From: DATBHW01 sp035307385
GTDB taxonomy: Bacteria; Chloroflexota; Ktedonobacteria; Ktedonobacterales; DATBGS01
DNA: 64,000 nucleotides
NCBI GenBank assembly: GCA_035307385.1
Contig: DATGID010000100.1
Span: 1 to 64,000, forward strand
Direction of reading: 5' to 3'
Positions 8,474 through 17,259 of this stretch are shown one piece after another; within the stretch, counting starts at the first letter, position 1, and every line of letters begins with the position of its first letter. Below the pieces are notes generated by a model, which worked only from the letters and a program-made list of their open reading frames with translations, was not told the origin of the DNA and searched no databases. A program made the translations under genes and the position numbers.

Positions 8474-9910
8474 CTACACGCCTGTCTGCTCCAGGGCAAA
8501 CTTGGTAGCCGCCTCATCCACCGGCACTGGATACTGGCCGGTAAAGCACCCAGAGCAAAAGGTCTCTGGACGCAGATCAATGGCCCGCACTAGCCCATCC
8601 AGACTCAGATAGTGGAGGCTATCTACGCCAATCTCCGCCGCAATTTGCTCGACCGATGGCAGGCGGGCTGCAATCAGTTCACTATATTGTGCCAGGTCTA
8701 CACCAAGATAACATGGATGCTTAAAAGGCGGCGAAGTAATCCCCAGATGAACCTCTCGCGCGCCAGCGTGCCGCAATAGTTGCACCAGTGGGCGCACTGT
8801 CGTGCCGCGCACAATGCTATCATCGATAACAATGACTCGCTTGCCTACCAGAACCGCCGAAAGCGCGTTAAACTTCAGTTTCACGCCTAGTTGGCGTAAA
8901 TGCTGATCGGGTTGGATGAAGGTCCGACCAATATACCGATTTTTAATTAGCCCATCGGCATAGGGCAACTGGCGTGCATTAGCAAAACCAACGGCAGCAG
9001 GTGTCGCCGAGTCAGGCACTCCAATCACCAGGTCAGCATCAACCTCATATTCTTTTGCCAACTCTGCGCCCATCCGCTGCCGCGCCAGGTAGAGTGAGCG
9101 CTCATTAATGGTGCTGTCGGGGCGGGCAAAATAAATATATTCAAACAAACACATCGCCGATTTCATCGACACCTGACCCACTGTCTGCCGCATCCCGTCG
9201 TCCCCAACACCATCAACGATGACAATCTCACCTGGGGCCACTTCGCGCAGCAGTTCCCCTCCCACCGTATCAATGGCGCAGGATTCAGAAGTAATAACCC
9301 AATGCTCACCCAATCGCCCCACACAGAGAGGGCGCACGCCCTGTGGATCACGGAGGCCATACAATCCACCCGCTGTTCCCACCACCAGACTATATGCTCC
9401 AGCAATATCCCGCATGGTGTAGCGAATCTTCTGAACCCATGTATTGCCAGGGGCAAGAGAAAGCAACTTTGCCAGAATCTCGCTATCGCTGCTGGAGACC
9501 AGCGTCTCGCCCACATCCAGCAGGCGTTTACGCAAGGCAGTAGTATTGGTCAGGTTGCCATTGTGCGCCAGAGCAAATGGCCCAAGCGCACTTTCCATCA
9601 CAATAGGCTGGGCATTCTCAATGCGGCTGGAACCCGTTGTGGAATAGCGCGTGTGGCCGATCGCTATATCACCCTGCAAACCCAACAGATCATGCTCGTC
9701 AAAGACCTGCGCCACCAGCCCCATCTTGCGATGAATGCCAACCTGTCCACCCTCGCTCAGGGTAGCAATCCCCGCGCTCTCTTGCCCGCGATGCTGGAGA
9801 GCATATAAGCCAAAAAACGTAATGCGAGCGACATCTGCGCCCGGCGCATAGATGCCAAATACACCGCACTCTTCATGTGGCCGGTCGGAATGGTCCTCCC
9901 AATCAGGCAC
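8474..9910 (-). CDS. purF: Amidophosphoribosyltransferase
   Basis: PurF commits PRPP to purine synthesis by making phosphoribosylamine with glutamine as nitrogen donor. The N-terminal nucleophile is Cys15 in EECGVFGIYAPG, after a propeptide that must be removed. The Ntn glutaminase domain continues through ALQHRGQESAGIA and IGHTRYST. The phosphoribosyltransferase half carries the PRPP loop VIVIDDSIVRGTT. Cysteines in MCLFEY, KHPCYL and FCSGCFTG match the four ligands of the iron-sulfur cluster of the Bacillus-type enzyme, so this is probably the oxygen-sensitive form. The GTG start at 9910 has a GAGGG ribosome site. First gene of the leftward pur operon. Confidence 0.96.
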   Translation of the reverse strand: MPDWEDHSDRPHEECGVFGIYAPGADVARITFFGLYALQHRGQESAGIATLSEGGQVGIHRKMGLVAQVFDEHDLLGLQGDIAIGHTRYSTTGSSRIENAQPIVMESALGPFALAHNGNLTNTTALRKRLLDVGETLVSSSDSEILAKLLSLAPGNTWVQKIRYTMRDIAGAYSLVVGTAGGLYGLRDPQGVRPLCVGRLGEHWVITSESCAIDTVGGELLREVAPGEIVIVDGVGDDGMRQTVGQVSMKSAMCLFEYIYFARPDSTINERSLYLARQRMGAELAKEYEVDADLVIGVPDSATPAAVGFANARQLPYADGLIKNRYIGRTFIQPDQHLRQLGVKLKFNALSAVLVGKRVIVIDDSIVRGTTVRPLVQLLRHAGAREVHLGITSPPFKHPCYLGVDLAQYSELIAARLPSVEQIAAEIGVDSLHYLSLDGLVRAIDLRPETFCSGCFTGQYPVPVDEAATKFALEQTGV

Positions 9911-10048
9911 AGGGTTCCCTCAATTCTTGGCAGGCAACTGAGTAAAGGGATCAGGAGTATAGATACGCTTTATTGTACCTCACGACCCACAGCGCCGCAA
10001 TGGGCGTAGGAAGAAGGTATACTGCTTGCTGCTTGCTTCACAATACCA

Positions 10049-10077
10049 TTGACACCGCTCGCCAAATCAGATATAGT
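10049..10077 (+). promoter_or_regulatory. Sigma-70 promoter for the cobalamin uptake operon
   Basis: A consensus TTGACA (10049-10054) and TATAGT (10072-10077) are separated by exactly 17 bases. Transcription should start near 10084, about 20 bases before the riboswitch P1 stem. Confidence 0.75.
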
Positions 10078-10103
10078 ATGTCATGCCAACTGAATAGCGA
10101 TTT

Positions 10104-10302
10104 GTCGCAGGGTGGCTCGTCACGAGCAGAATAGGGAAATCGGTGCAATGCCGATGCGGACGCGCCACTGTATCCGACCAGTTTTCCTTGTCAATCGTCT
10201 TGTCTGGAGTCTTCAGCAAGCGGAGCCACTGCTACAGTTGCGTAGTGGGAAGGCGATAAAGAAAGCGTCATGAGTCGGGAGCCAGGAGACCTGCCCTGCG
10301 AC
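10104..10302 (+). ncRNA. Cobalamin riboswitch
   Basis: The core is recognisable: AATAGGGAAATCGGTGCAAT, then a GCCACTGTA segment, and the B12 box GAGCCAGGAGACCTGCC near the 3' end. The outer P1 stem is GTCGCAGGG (10104-10112) with CCCTGCGAC (10294-10302). It lies between the promoter and a BtuF-type gene, the expected context. Binding of adenosyl- or related cobalamin should lower expression of the downstream uptake genes. Confidence 0.93.
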
Positions 10303-10326
10303 GATGCTCACCATCCTCCGCGCCAG

Positions 10327-10376
10327 AGGAAAGAGCAAGCGCCAGGTCCTTGTGCCTGGCTCAGCGCCCTCTTTTC
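10327..10376 (+). terminator. Probable riboswitch expression-platform hairpin
   Basis: GCCAGG (10341-10346) pairs with CCTGGC (10355-10360), and flanking GGAAAGAG and CTCTTTTCC can extend the fold. A short T-run follows. It lies 25-75 bases after the B12 box and well before the ribosome site at 10435, which suits transcriptional attenuation. The exact switching fold was not computed. Confidence 0.4.
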
Positions 10377-10446
10377 CATATAGGATGGAAGAGAGGTTTT
10401 TTTATATGCGTGGCGCCATCGTTTGAAGCCAGATGGAGGTGCTTCC

Positions 10447-11400
10447 GTGCAACGGCGCTTTTTCGCCATCTTTCCCCTGCTTTTTGCCCTGGGAATGCTG
10501 TTTGCTGCCTGCAGCAACACCACCACATCCAACACCCAGCCAACCTGCCCTACACTGAAAGCCAGGGATTTTTACGGCAAAAACATCACTTTTTCCTGCA
10601 CCGCGCCTAAGACAATCATCACCCTGATTCCAGCCGAAAGTGAGATCGTCGGCGCACTCGGGTTGGACAGCAAGGTGATCGCCGTCGATAACTACACTGA
10701 CTATCCGGCTGACCTTGCCAACAAAGAAAAGATCAGCAATTCTGGCGGCGTCTATAACATCGAAGAGATTGTTGCCCTTAAACCCGATCTGGTCCTGAGC
10801 GACAGCGGCATTACCCAGAAAGATTTCAGCGGCCAGGAAGTTGATAGTAAGCTTGCCAGCCTGGGCCTCCATGTCGTTGATCTCCCCTTTGCCCATACGC
10901 TCAGCGACGTGCTACGCAACATCACCATCGTTGGCGCGCTCACACTGACCCAGCAGAAAGCTCAGCAAGTCGTCTCCGGCCTGCAACAGCGCATCGACGC
11001 GGTAAAAAACAAGGTGGCCGGGCAATCTCAACACCCCAGCGTCTATCTGGAGGAAGATTACAGCACGCCAGGCTCGCCTTATACGGTGGGCAGCGGTTCT
11101 AAAGAAAACGACCTGCTCCAAGAAGCTGGGGCCGTCAATATCTTTGCGAACGACAGCAGCGGCGCCGGGTATCCCCAGGTAAGCAATGAGGTGGTGATCA
11201 AAGATAACCCACAGGTGATCATCCTGGCCGATGGCGTCGATCCAAAACAGGTCGCCACCCGCACTGGCTGGAGCGTCATTGCCGCCGTGCAACATGACCA
11301 GGTCTTTGCCATTGATGTCAACCTCATTTCGCGGCCTGGTCCACGTCTCGTGGATGGCTTCGAGGATTTGGCAAAAGACCTCTACCCCACCCTCTTCTAG
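10447..11400 (+). CDS. btuF: Cobalamin ABC transporter substrate-binding lipoprotein
   Basis: Extracytoplasmic binding protein of the BtuF/FecB type that captures vitamin B12 and delivers it to the permease. The signal peptide ends in a lipobox with Cys22 (FAAC). The Fe/B12 periplasmic-binding fold shows IITLIPAESEIVGALGL, DNYTDYP, and YNIEEIVALKPDLVL, and later the paired helix-strand LGLHVVDLPFAHTLSDVLRNI. I choose GTG 10447 because GGAGGT at 10435-10440 is six bases upstream; the in-frame TTG 10423 has no ribosome site. The cobalamin riboswitch upstream supports B12 rather than iron as ligand. First gene of btuFCD. Confidence 0.93.
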   Translation: MQRRFFAIFPLLFALGMLFAACSNTTTSNTQPTCPTLKARDFYGKNITFSCTAPKTIITLIPAESEIVGALGLDSKVIAVDNYTDYPADLANKEKISNSGGVYNIEEIVALKPDLVLSDSGITQKDFSGQEVDSKLASLGLHVVDLPFAHTLSDVLRNITIVGALTLTQQKAQQVVSGLQQRIDAVKNKVAGQSQHPSVYLEEDYSTPGSPYTVGSGSKENDLLQEAGAVNIFANDSSGAGYPQVSNEVVIKDNPQVIILADGVDPKQVATRTGWSVIAAVQHDQVFAIDVNLISRPGPRLVDGFEDLAKDLYPTLF

Positions 11401-11511
11401 GAAATATGCGATACTGGGACACAGCGGCGTATGAAGCGCTCTGTGTCCTGCCTCCACCATTGCTTATAGCGCAGCCAGACCACCGCGCCGGACTCGCCGA
11501 AGGACACCAGC

Positions 11512-12684
11512 ATGCAAACAACTAGGCCGACAGACAGCGCAGAGCAGCCAACACCTTTGTTACAGACATTGGCAGGCAGCGAACAGGCCGCTGCCTTAAG
11601 CCAAAAAAACGCTGCCCTGGCTGATGAATCCGCCTCGCGCCGCCGATGGAAGCGCGCCGTCATTGTGTTGCCCATCTTGTGTGTTGGATTATTGATCGCG
11701 CTGGTACTTGCAACAACGATTGGTTCCGTCCCCATCAGCGCCGCCGAGATTGTCAAAATGACACTCAATAGCACTGGTCTCTTTCATTTCCGTCGGACCT
11801 GGGGCGACGCCGATGAGATTATTATCTTCCAACTTCGGCTGCCCCATGTTATTGGCGCGGCACTGGTTGGCGCGGCGCTGGCAGTGGGAGGCGTTCTCTT
11901 TCAAGGTTTGTTGCGCAACCCGCTGGCCGACCCCTACTTAATTGGTATCTCCGCCGGTTCGGGGCTGGGCATCACTATTGGCTTTGCTCTGCCAGCCAGT
12001 TTACTCTTCTTCGGCTTTGGACAAATTGCCGCCTTTGCCTTTGTCGGCGCTATCGTCGCTGTAGTACTGGTCTATTGGCTGGCACGCGTCGGCGGACGCA
12101 CGCCTGTCGTCTCACTGCTGCTGGCCGGCATGGTGGTAACAGCGCTCATGAATGCCATCCAGGCATTACTCCTCTATCTGTACCCGGGCTTGCAGCTTCG
12201 GCTGCGCTCAGTCATAGGCTGGCTCTGGGGTGGCATCGCCGTGCAGGATTGGGGACAGGTTGGCACCGCAGCCCTGCTGATTCTGAGCGGCATCCTGCTG
12301 GCGCTCAGTTTTAGCTCTACTCTCAACGCTCTGGCGCTCGGTGAAGAAGGCGCAACCTATCTCGGCGTGAACGTTGAACGTCAAAAAACCTTGTTAATTG
12401 CCGTGGCCTCGCTTTTAACAGCAGCAGCCGTCACCATTGCTGGGCTGGTAGGATTTGTGGGCCTCGTTGTGCCCCACGCGCTGCGCCTGGTGATTGGTCC
12501 TGGCCATCGCTTACTCTTGCCCGCTTCTGCACTGGGAGGCGCGCTCTTCCTGGTGATTGCCGATCTGCTCGCGCGTTCTTTGATCGCCCCATCTGAGCTT
12601 CCCCTGGGCGTCTTGACCGCGCTGGTGGGCGGGCCGTTCTTTCTGTATCTCTTGCGGCGTTCTGGCCGGGATTATCGATGGTGA
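11512..12684 (+). CDS. btuC: Cobalamin ABC transporter permease
   Basis: FecCD/BtuC-family permease with about ten membrane helices after a cytoplasmic N-terminal extension of some 55 residues, longer than usual. Family features include RLPHVIGAALVGAALAVGGVLFQGLLRNPLADPYLIGISAGSGLG, split here by normal helix breaks, a GEEGATYLGV coupling-helix region that contacts the ATPase, and VGFVGLVVPHALRL near the C-terminus. It follows btuF by 111 bases and its last seven bases overlap the start of btuD. It should form the homodimeric channel of the B12 importer. Confidence 0.94.
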   Translation: MQTTRPTDSAEQPTPLLQTLAGSEQAAALSQKNAALADESASRRRWKRAVIVLPILCVGLLIALVLATTIGSVPISAAEIVKMTLNSTGLFHFRRTWGDADEIIIFQLRLPHVIGAALVGAALAVGGVLFQGLLRNPLADPYLIGISAGSGLGITIGFALPASLLFFGFGQIAAFAFVGAIVAVVLVYWLARVGGRTPVVSLLLAGMVVTALMNAIQALLLYLYPGLQLRLRSVIGWLWGGIAVQDWGQVGTAALLILSGILLALSFSSTLNALALGEEGATYLGVNVERQKTLLIAVASLLTAAAVTIAGLVGFVGLVVPHALRLVIGPGHRLLLPASALGGALFLVIADLLARSLIAPSELPLGVLTALVGGPFFLYLLRRSGRDYRW

Positions 12685-14036
12685 ACACGCTGCTGCAACT
12701 AGAGTCCATTACCTTTGGCTACACTGATCAGCCACTTTTTGCCGGCGTGAACCTGGCGCTTGCCGCTGGGGACATGGCCGCGCTGCTTGGGCCAAATGGT
12801 ACCGGCAAAACCACGCTGCTAATGCTCGCAACCGGAGCGCTCCATCCCCAGCGGGGACGTGTTATGCTGAACGGGCATGATCTGCGCTCGCTGCCACGCC
12901 GCACCATCGCGCGCCAGATAGCCGTCGTTCCCCAGACGTTTGCAACCCCTTTTGCCTTCACGGTGCGTGAACTGGTTGGGCTGGGCCGCACGCCCTATAC
13001 CTCCTTTCTTGGAACTGAAAAGGCCGCAGACCGCCAGGCCATTGAGGAGGCATTAGAAGCAACTGGCGTCGCAGCGCTGGCTGGGCGTATCTTTAACGAA
13101 CTGAGCGGCGGCGAAAAGCAGCGTGTGGCACTGGCACTGGCACTGGCACAGCAGCCCAAACTGCTCCTGCTTGATGAACCAACCGCCCACCTAGATCTCA
13201 AATACCAAATCGGCGTGCTAGAGCTGGCTCAACACCTCAACCGCGAACGAGGCATCACCATCTTTGCGACCATGCACGATCTAAATCTGGCGGCGCGCTA
13301 CTTTCCTCGCCTGATCTTGTTTCAGCGTGGCATTGTGGCTGATGGGCCACCAGTGGAGGCTCTTCAAGGCCGCCTGCTCAGACGTGTCTATGAGGTTCCG
13401 GTTGAGATCGGCATTCTGCATGGAGCCGAACATCTAAGCATCCTGCCGCCCACTTCCTCTAGCAGGGAACAGCACACTGTACCAGAGCATGAGCCAAAAC
13501 AACCTCATCCAGCTATTCATGTGATTGGAGGAGGAGGAAGCGCTGCCATTCTGATGCGTGGCCTAGCCGATGCAGATATACCTTTTTCTATCGGCGCGCT
13601 GAATCTAGGTGATAGCGACCACGCTCTCGCGCAGCGCTTGGCTGCTGAAGTCATCAGCGAGCAACCTTACGCACCCATCGCGTCTGAAACTGCCGAGCGT
13701 GTTCGCGCTGCTCTCAGACAAGCTCAGGCGCAAATCATCTGCCCAACGCTTATCGGACCAGGGAACCTGGTGCTGCTGCGGCTGGCATTAGAAGCCGCAC
13801 AGGAGAAACTACCTGCCATTCTTCTTGAGCCATCTTCTGCGGCATTTCCAGAAAGCACCCACCTCCCTGAAAACCCCTCCACCCTGGCACGCATCGCAGC
13901 GCGCGACTACACTAACGGCGAAGGTCTCGCAATATATACAGCGCTCCTGAGCGCCGGTGCGCAAATTGCAAAAGATGTGCCCGCAGCTATCGATCTCCTC
14001 AGGGCGGCAGTGAATTCAAGTCACGTCGCCCGATAA
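12678..14036 (+). CDS. btuD: Cobalamin ABC transporter ATPase with an extra C-terminal domain
   Basis: Residues 1-255 are a complete ABC ATPase of the siderophore/B12 type: Walker A GPNGTGKTT, Q-loop VVPQTF, signature LSGGEKQRV, Walker B LLLLDEPT and switch histidine in ATMHD. Residues about 275-452 are an added domain that opens with HVIGGGGSAAILMRGLAD, like a Rossmann nucleotide-binding turn, and contains GALNLGDSDHALAQ, PYAPIASE and CPTLIGPGNL. Similar extensions occur on other bacterial B12/iron ATPases to my knowledge, but I know no assigned role; sensing or handling of a corrinoid or nucleotide is possible. It overlaps btuC by seven bases. Confidence 0.92.
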   Translation: MVNTLLQLESITFGYTDQPLFAGVNLALAAGDMAALLGPNGTGKTTLLMLATGALHPQRGRVMLNGHDLRSLPRRTIARQIAVVPQTFATPFAFTVRELVGLGRTPYTSFLGTEKAADRQAIEEALEATGVAALAGRIFNELSGGEKQRVALALALAQQPKLLLLDEPTAHLDLKYQIGVLELAQHLNRERGITIFATMHDLNLAARYFPRLILFQRGIVADGPPVEALQGRLLRRVYEVPVEIGILHGAEHLSILPPTSSSREQHTVPEHEPKQPHPAIHVIGGGGSAAILMRGLADADIPFSIGALNLGDSDHALAQRLAAEVISEQPYAPIASETAERVRAALRQAQAQIICPTLIGPGNLVLLRLALEAAQEKLPAILLEPSSAAFPESTHLPENPSTLARIAARDYTNGEGLAIYTALLSAGAQIAKDVPAAIDLLRAAVNSSHVAR

Positions 14037-14116
14037 AACTCCAATTTTTGTATATACTGTATAGAAAGATATATCACTGTTTCCTGTGAGAAACACTTGA
14101 GGGAGGAGAAACGCTG

Positions 14117-14728
14117 ATGCCAGAAAAATCTGAATTTGCGGAACAACCACCGAACGTTCCATCGCACGGCAGCGCACGTGTCACCACCCGTACCGGTGAT
14201 GACGGAACTACTGGCTTGCTAGGTGATCTGCGCGTCCCCAAGACCGATAGCCGCGTCGTTGCGCTTGGCGAGGTTGACGAAGCAACCTCGGCACTTGGCG
14301 TGGCACGTGCCGCCTGCCGAGCATCCGGTCTAAACCACATTCACGACCTGCTGCTTAGTTTCCAGAATGATTTGTATGCGCTGATGGGTGACATTGCCAC
14401 CACGCCCGAGGCGCGCTCTAAGATCGGCCAATACTTATCTGATGCGCGCTTGAAAGCGCTGGATACATTAGTCATCAGGTTGCGCCAGGAGGTGCAGATT
14501 GGCACGCACTTTATCGTTCCCGGAGACCACCCCGCCAGCGCTGCAATCGATCTCGCACGCGCTGTCACCCGCCGCGCCGAGCGTTCCGTCATCCCACTGG
14601 CGCAGCAAAACTGGCTGCCCAATACCTCGCCTCAGCGCTACCTGAATCGTCTTTCGGATGTCCTGTTCCTGCTAGGCCGCCTGGCCGATAGCCAAATGGG
14701 CGACCCCAGCCGCTTAGCCGAGCGTTAG
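14117..14728 (+). CDS. pduO: Cob(I)alamin adenosyltransferase, PduO type
   Basis: A 203-residue ATP:corrinoid adenosyltransferase that attaches the 5'-deoxyadenosyl ligand to cob(I)alamin. The family ATP-binding start TRTGDDGTTGLLGD follows a 25-residue leader. Later come EVDEATSALGVARA, the conserved FIVPGDHPASAAIDLARAV with RRAERSV, and the C-terminal LNRLSDVLFLLGRLA. It starts behind GGAGGAG, 80 bases after btuD, so the operon reads as uptake followed by activation of B12. It may also be under riboswitch control if transcription continues through the gap. Confidence 0.93.
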   Translation: MPEKSEFAEQPPNVPSHGSARVTTRTGDDGTTGLLGDLRVPKTDSRVVALGEVDEATSALGVARAACRASGLNHIHDLLLSFQNDLYALMGDIATTPEARSKIGQYLSDARLKALDTLVIRLRQEVQIGTHFIVPGDHPASAAIDLARAVTRRAERSVIPLAQQNWLPNTSPQRYLNRLSDVLFLLGRLADSQMGDPSRLAER

Positions 14729-14785
14729 TCTCTCGACGTCTCTGCTTCCTGGGGCTAAAAATTTGTGTCGGAGGGAGAAGAGCAA

Positions 14786-15781
14786 TTATCCACCAATCAT
14801 CGACATAGTGCGATTGGCGCGGCGGAAGCGTTTATCGCCAATGTAGTGCTTGAGTTCCTTGTTCCAAACCGCCCGCCGGATGACCTCCTCGATTACCTCG
14901 TCTGAGGCATCCGAACGCAGCGGAGCACGCAGGTCTGTTTCCTCGGTGGAGAAAAGACAGGTGCGCAGTTTGCCCTCAGCGGTCATGCGGATGCGATCAC
15001 ACGAGGAACAGAACGGCTCGCTCACGGGATTGATAAAGCCCACCTCACCAATGCCATCGGGGAAACGATAGCGCCGTGCCGTCTCTGCCGGGTCGCCGTC
15101 GGTGACACGCACCATAGGACCATATTGCCGCTCGATGATTGCCAGAATCTCAGCACCGGTCAAAATATCTTCCTTGCGCCAGATTTGATCTGCATCCAGC
15201 GGCATAAATTCAATCCAGCGCACGATGTATGGCTTGCGACGCGCCAACGCAGCAAAGTCAAGCACTTCGTCTTCAGTGAAATCCTTCATCGCCACTGCAT
15301 TGATCTTGATCGGGTGAATGCTGGGATACTTCTCCAACTCTTCCAACCCCTCAATGACGGCATCAAACTGATCGCGGCGCGTCAATTGGGCAAATTTCTC
15401 GCGCACCAGCGAGTCCAAACTCACATTGATGCGCGTCAGCCCGGCCTCGGCTAATGGTCCTGCCAACTTCTTGAGCAGTACCCCATTCGTAGTCAAGCTC
15501 AGACTGCGCAGCCCAGGGGTGGGCTTGAGCATACGAATCAATTCTGGCAGATCGCGCCGCACCGTCGGCTCGCCACCCGTCAGGCGAATTTGCTCAATGC
15601 CAATCGAGGCAGCAACGCGCGCGATACGGGTAATTTCTTCGTACGATAGAATTTCCTGCTTCTTCAACCAGGGCAGCCCCTCAGCAGGCATACAATAGGT
15701 ACAGCGGAAGTTGCATTTATCGGTAATAGAAATCCGCATACTCTTGATGCGCCGACCATAGCTATCGACCAGTGGCTCCAT
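14786..15781 (-). CDS. moaA: GTP 3',8-cyclase (molybdenum cofactor synthesis)
   Basis: MoaA is the radical SAM enzyme that, with MoaC, turns GTP into cyclic pyranopterin monophosphate. The radical SAM cysteines are 23, 27 and 30 in DKCNFRCTYCMP. RLTGGEPTVRRDL is the SAM-binding GGE motif. The second cluster is held by Cys in FCSSCDRIRMTAEGKLRTCLF, and the chain ends in the functional Gly-Gly tail (MIGG). I choose ATG 15781 because GGAGG lies six bases upstream and the 331-residue length is typical; an in-frame ATG (MSHRRAAM) and a GTG at 15862 lie further upstream. Other moa genes are not in the window. Confidence 0.95.
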   Translation of the reverse strand: MEPLVDSYGRRIKSMRISITDKCNFRCTYCMPAEGLPWLKKQEILSYEEITRIARVAASIGIEQIRLTGGEPTVRRDLPELIRMLKPTPGLRSLSLTTNGVLLKKLAGPLAEAGLTRINVSLDSLVREKFAQLTRRDQFDAVIEGLEELEKYPSIHPIKINAVAMKDFTEDEVLDFAALARRKPYIVRWIEFMPLDADQIWRKEDILTGAEILAIIERQYGPMVRVTDGDPAETARRYRFPDGIGEVGFINPVSEPFCSSCDRIRMTAEGKLRTCLFSTEETDLRAPLRSDASDEVIEEVIRRAVWNKELKHYIGDKRFRRANRTMSMIGG

Positions 15782-15945
15782 AGCTGCCCTCCGGTGTGAC
15801 ATCTGCCGCTCCACCGCGACAAGACGTGGACATATAGGACAACGAAAAAGGGTATACGCCACGCTACTTATTGTATAAGTATAGCATACCGTATACCCGC
15901 TCGCCTACCTCTTTGGTATCGAACTTCTGACTTGTGTGCCACTTC

Positions 15946-16974
15946 TCAGGTAAAGAAGACTTCGGCCACGCGATAGAGATCCATATCAACTTTCTGGTTG
16001 ACCCCCACAGCCTCAGCCAGATTCATCGTCACAATATGCCCGTTATGAAGGATAGGTAGCTTACCAAACTCGCCCTTATGCACCAGGTCAATGGCCGCCA
16101 CGCCCAGACGTGTCCCCAACACGCGATCAAACGCCGATGGCGGGCCACCACGCTGAATATGCCCCAGCACTGTGGCGCGCGTCTCCATACCGGTCATTTC
16201 TTCGATCTTACTCGCCAGGGCCTCGCCCAGCCCACGTTCTTTCAAAATCTCGTGCCCGAAAGCGTCTATCGTCTTGACACCAAGCTGCCCCAGCCCCTCA
16301 ACTTCTGCCGCCTCGCCTACCACGATAATGCTATGCGTTCTGCCGGACTCGCGCCGTTTGCGCAGATGCTCCGTAATCTTATCCATCGAAGTCGACACTT
16401 CAGGAATGATGATATAATCAGCGCCACCAGCCAGCCCGGCAGTCGCCGCTACCCAGCCCGCCTCGCGGCCCATAACCTCGCAGACAATGACACGATGATG
16501 TGAGCGCGCCGTCGTTTGAAGGCGATCAATCGCCTCAGTTGCAATCTCAACTGCCGTCTCGTAGCCAATGCAATAATCAGCGCCGTTAATATCGTTATCC
16601 ATCGTCTTAGGCACGCCCACCGTCTTCACGCCCAACTGATAGAGCTTATTGGCGACTCCCAGGGTATCATCACCGCCAATAGCAACCAGCGCGTCTAGCC
16701 CAAGCTGCTCTATATTCTTCTTGACACGCTCCAGACCATCGGGCGATTTTGCCGGATTGGTGCGCGACGTGCCCAGAAGAGTACCACCCACATTCAGAAT
16801 GTCAGCAACATCCTCCAGGCCGAGCGGGCGTGAATTGATCTCCATCAAACCCTTCCAGCCATCGAGAATGCCGATTACCTCATCACCTAACTGATTCGCT
16901 CGCTGCACCACCGCGCGGATAGCGGGATTCAGGCCAGGGCAATCGCCCCCACCAGTCAACACGCCAAGCTTCAT
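15946..16974 (-). CDS. pfkA: 6-phosphofructokinase with pyrophosphate-type signature residues
   Basis: A 342-residue phosphofructokinase of glycolysis. The phosphoryl-donor loop GVLTGGGDCPGLN, catalytic MDNDI (Asp126), EVMGREAGWVAA and the C-terminal half are intact. The donor-specificity sites read GGDDT and VPKTMDND, that is Asp103 and Lys123 where ATP enzymes have two glycines (104 and 124 in the E. coli enzyme). Asp and Lys there are the accepted mark of PPi-dependent enzymes, so the donor is probably pyrophosphate and the reaction reversible; some family members of this type use both. A good AAAGGAG site precedes the ATG. It is transcribed alone. Confidence 0.93.
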   Translation of the reverse strand: MKLGVLTGGGDCPGLNPAIRAVVQRANQLGDEVIGILDGWKGLMEINSRPLGLEDVADILNVGGTLLGTSRTNPAKSPDGLERVKKNIEQLGLDALVAIGGDDTLGVANKLYQLGVKTVGVPKTMDNDINGADYCIGYETAVEIATEAIDRLQTTARSHHRVIVCEVMGREAGWVAATAGLAGGADYIIIPEVSTSMDKITEHLRKRRESGRTHSIIVVGEAAEVEGLGQLGVKTIDAFGHEILKERGLGEALASKIEEMTGMETRATVLGHIQRGGPPSAFDRVLGTRLGVAAIDLVHKGEFGKLPILHNGHIVTMNLAEAVGVNQKVDMDLYRVAEVFFT

Positions 16975-17259
16975 CAGTTATACTCCTTTCGCTACGCAAA
17001 TATTCGACCAGAGAGGCTATGCCATCCACCGAAACAAGTAGAGGGCCTTAAAGGGGGATTCAAGGACATCCAAAGGAATCAGGACGTTTGGAACAGAGCC
17101 ACACATCAGTCCTTGTTGCCAGTGGTTCAGACTATCACGGAACAGAAAGGCTTGCAAGTGCAGCGCTCACAGTGACAAAAATCGAATAAAGCCGAGGGGA
17201 TTCATCAAGAGACCCAAGATGAACATCAAAGGAAAGAACCGCCATGAGGCAAAAACCAT

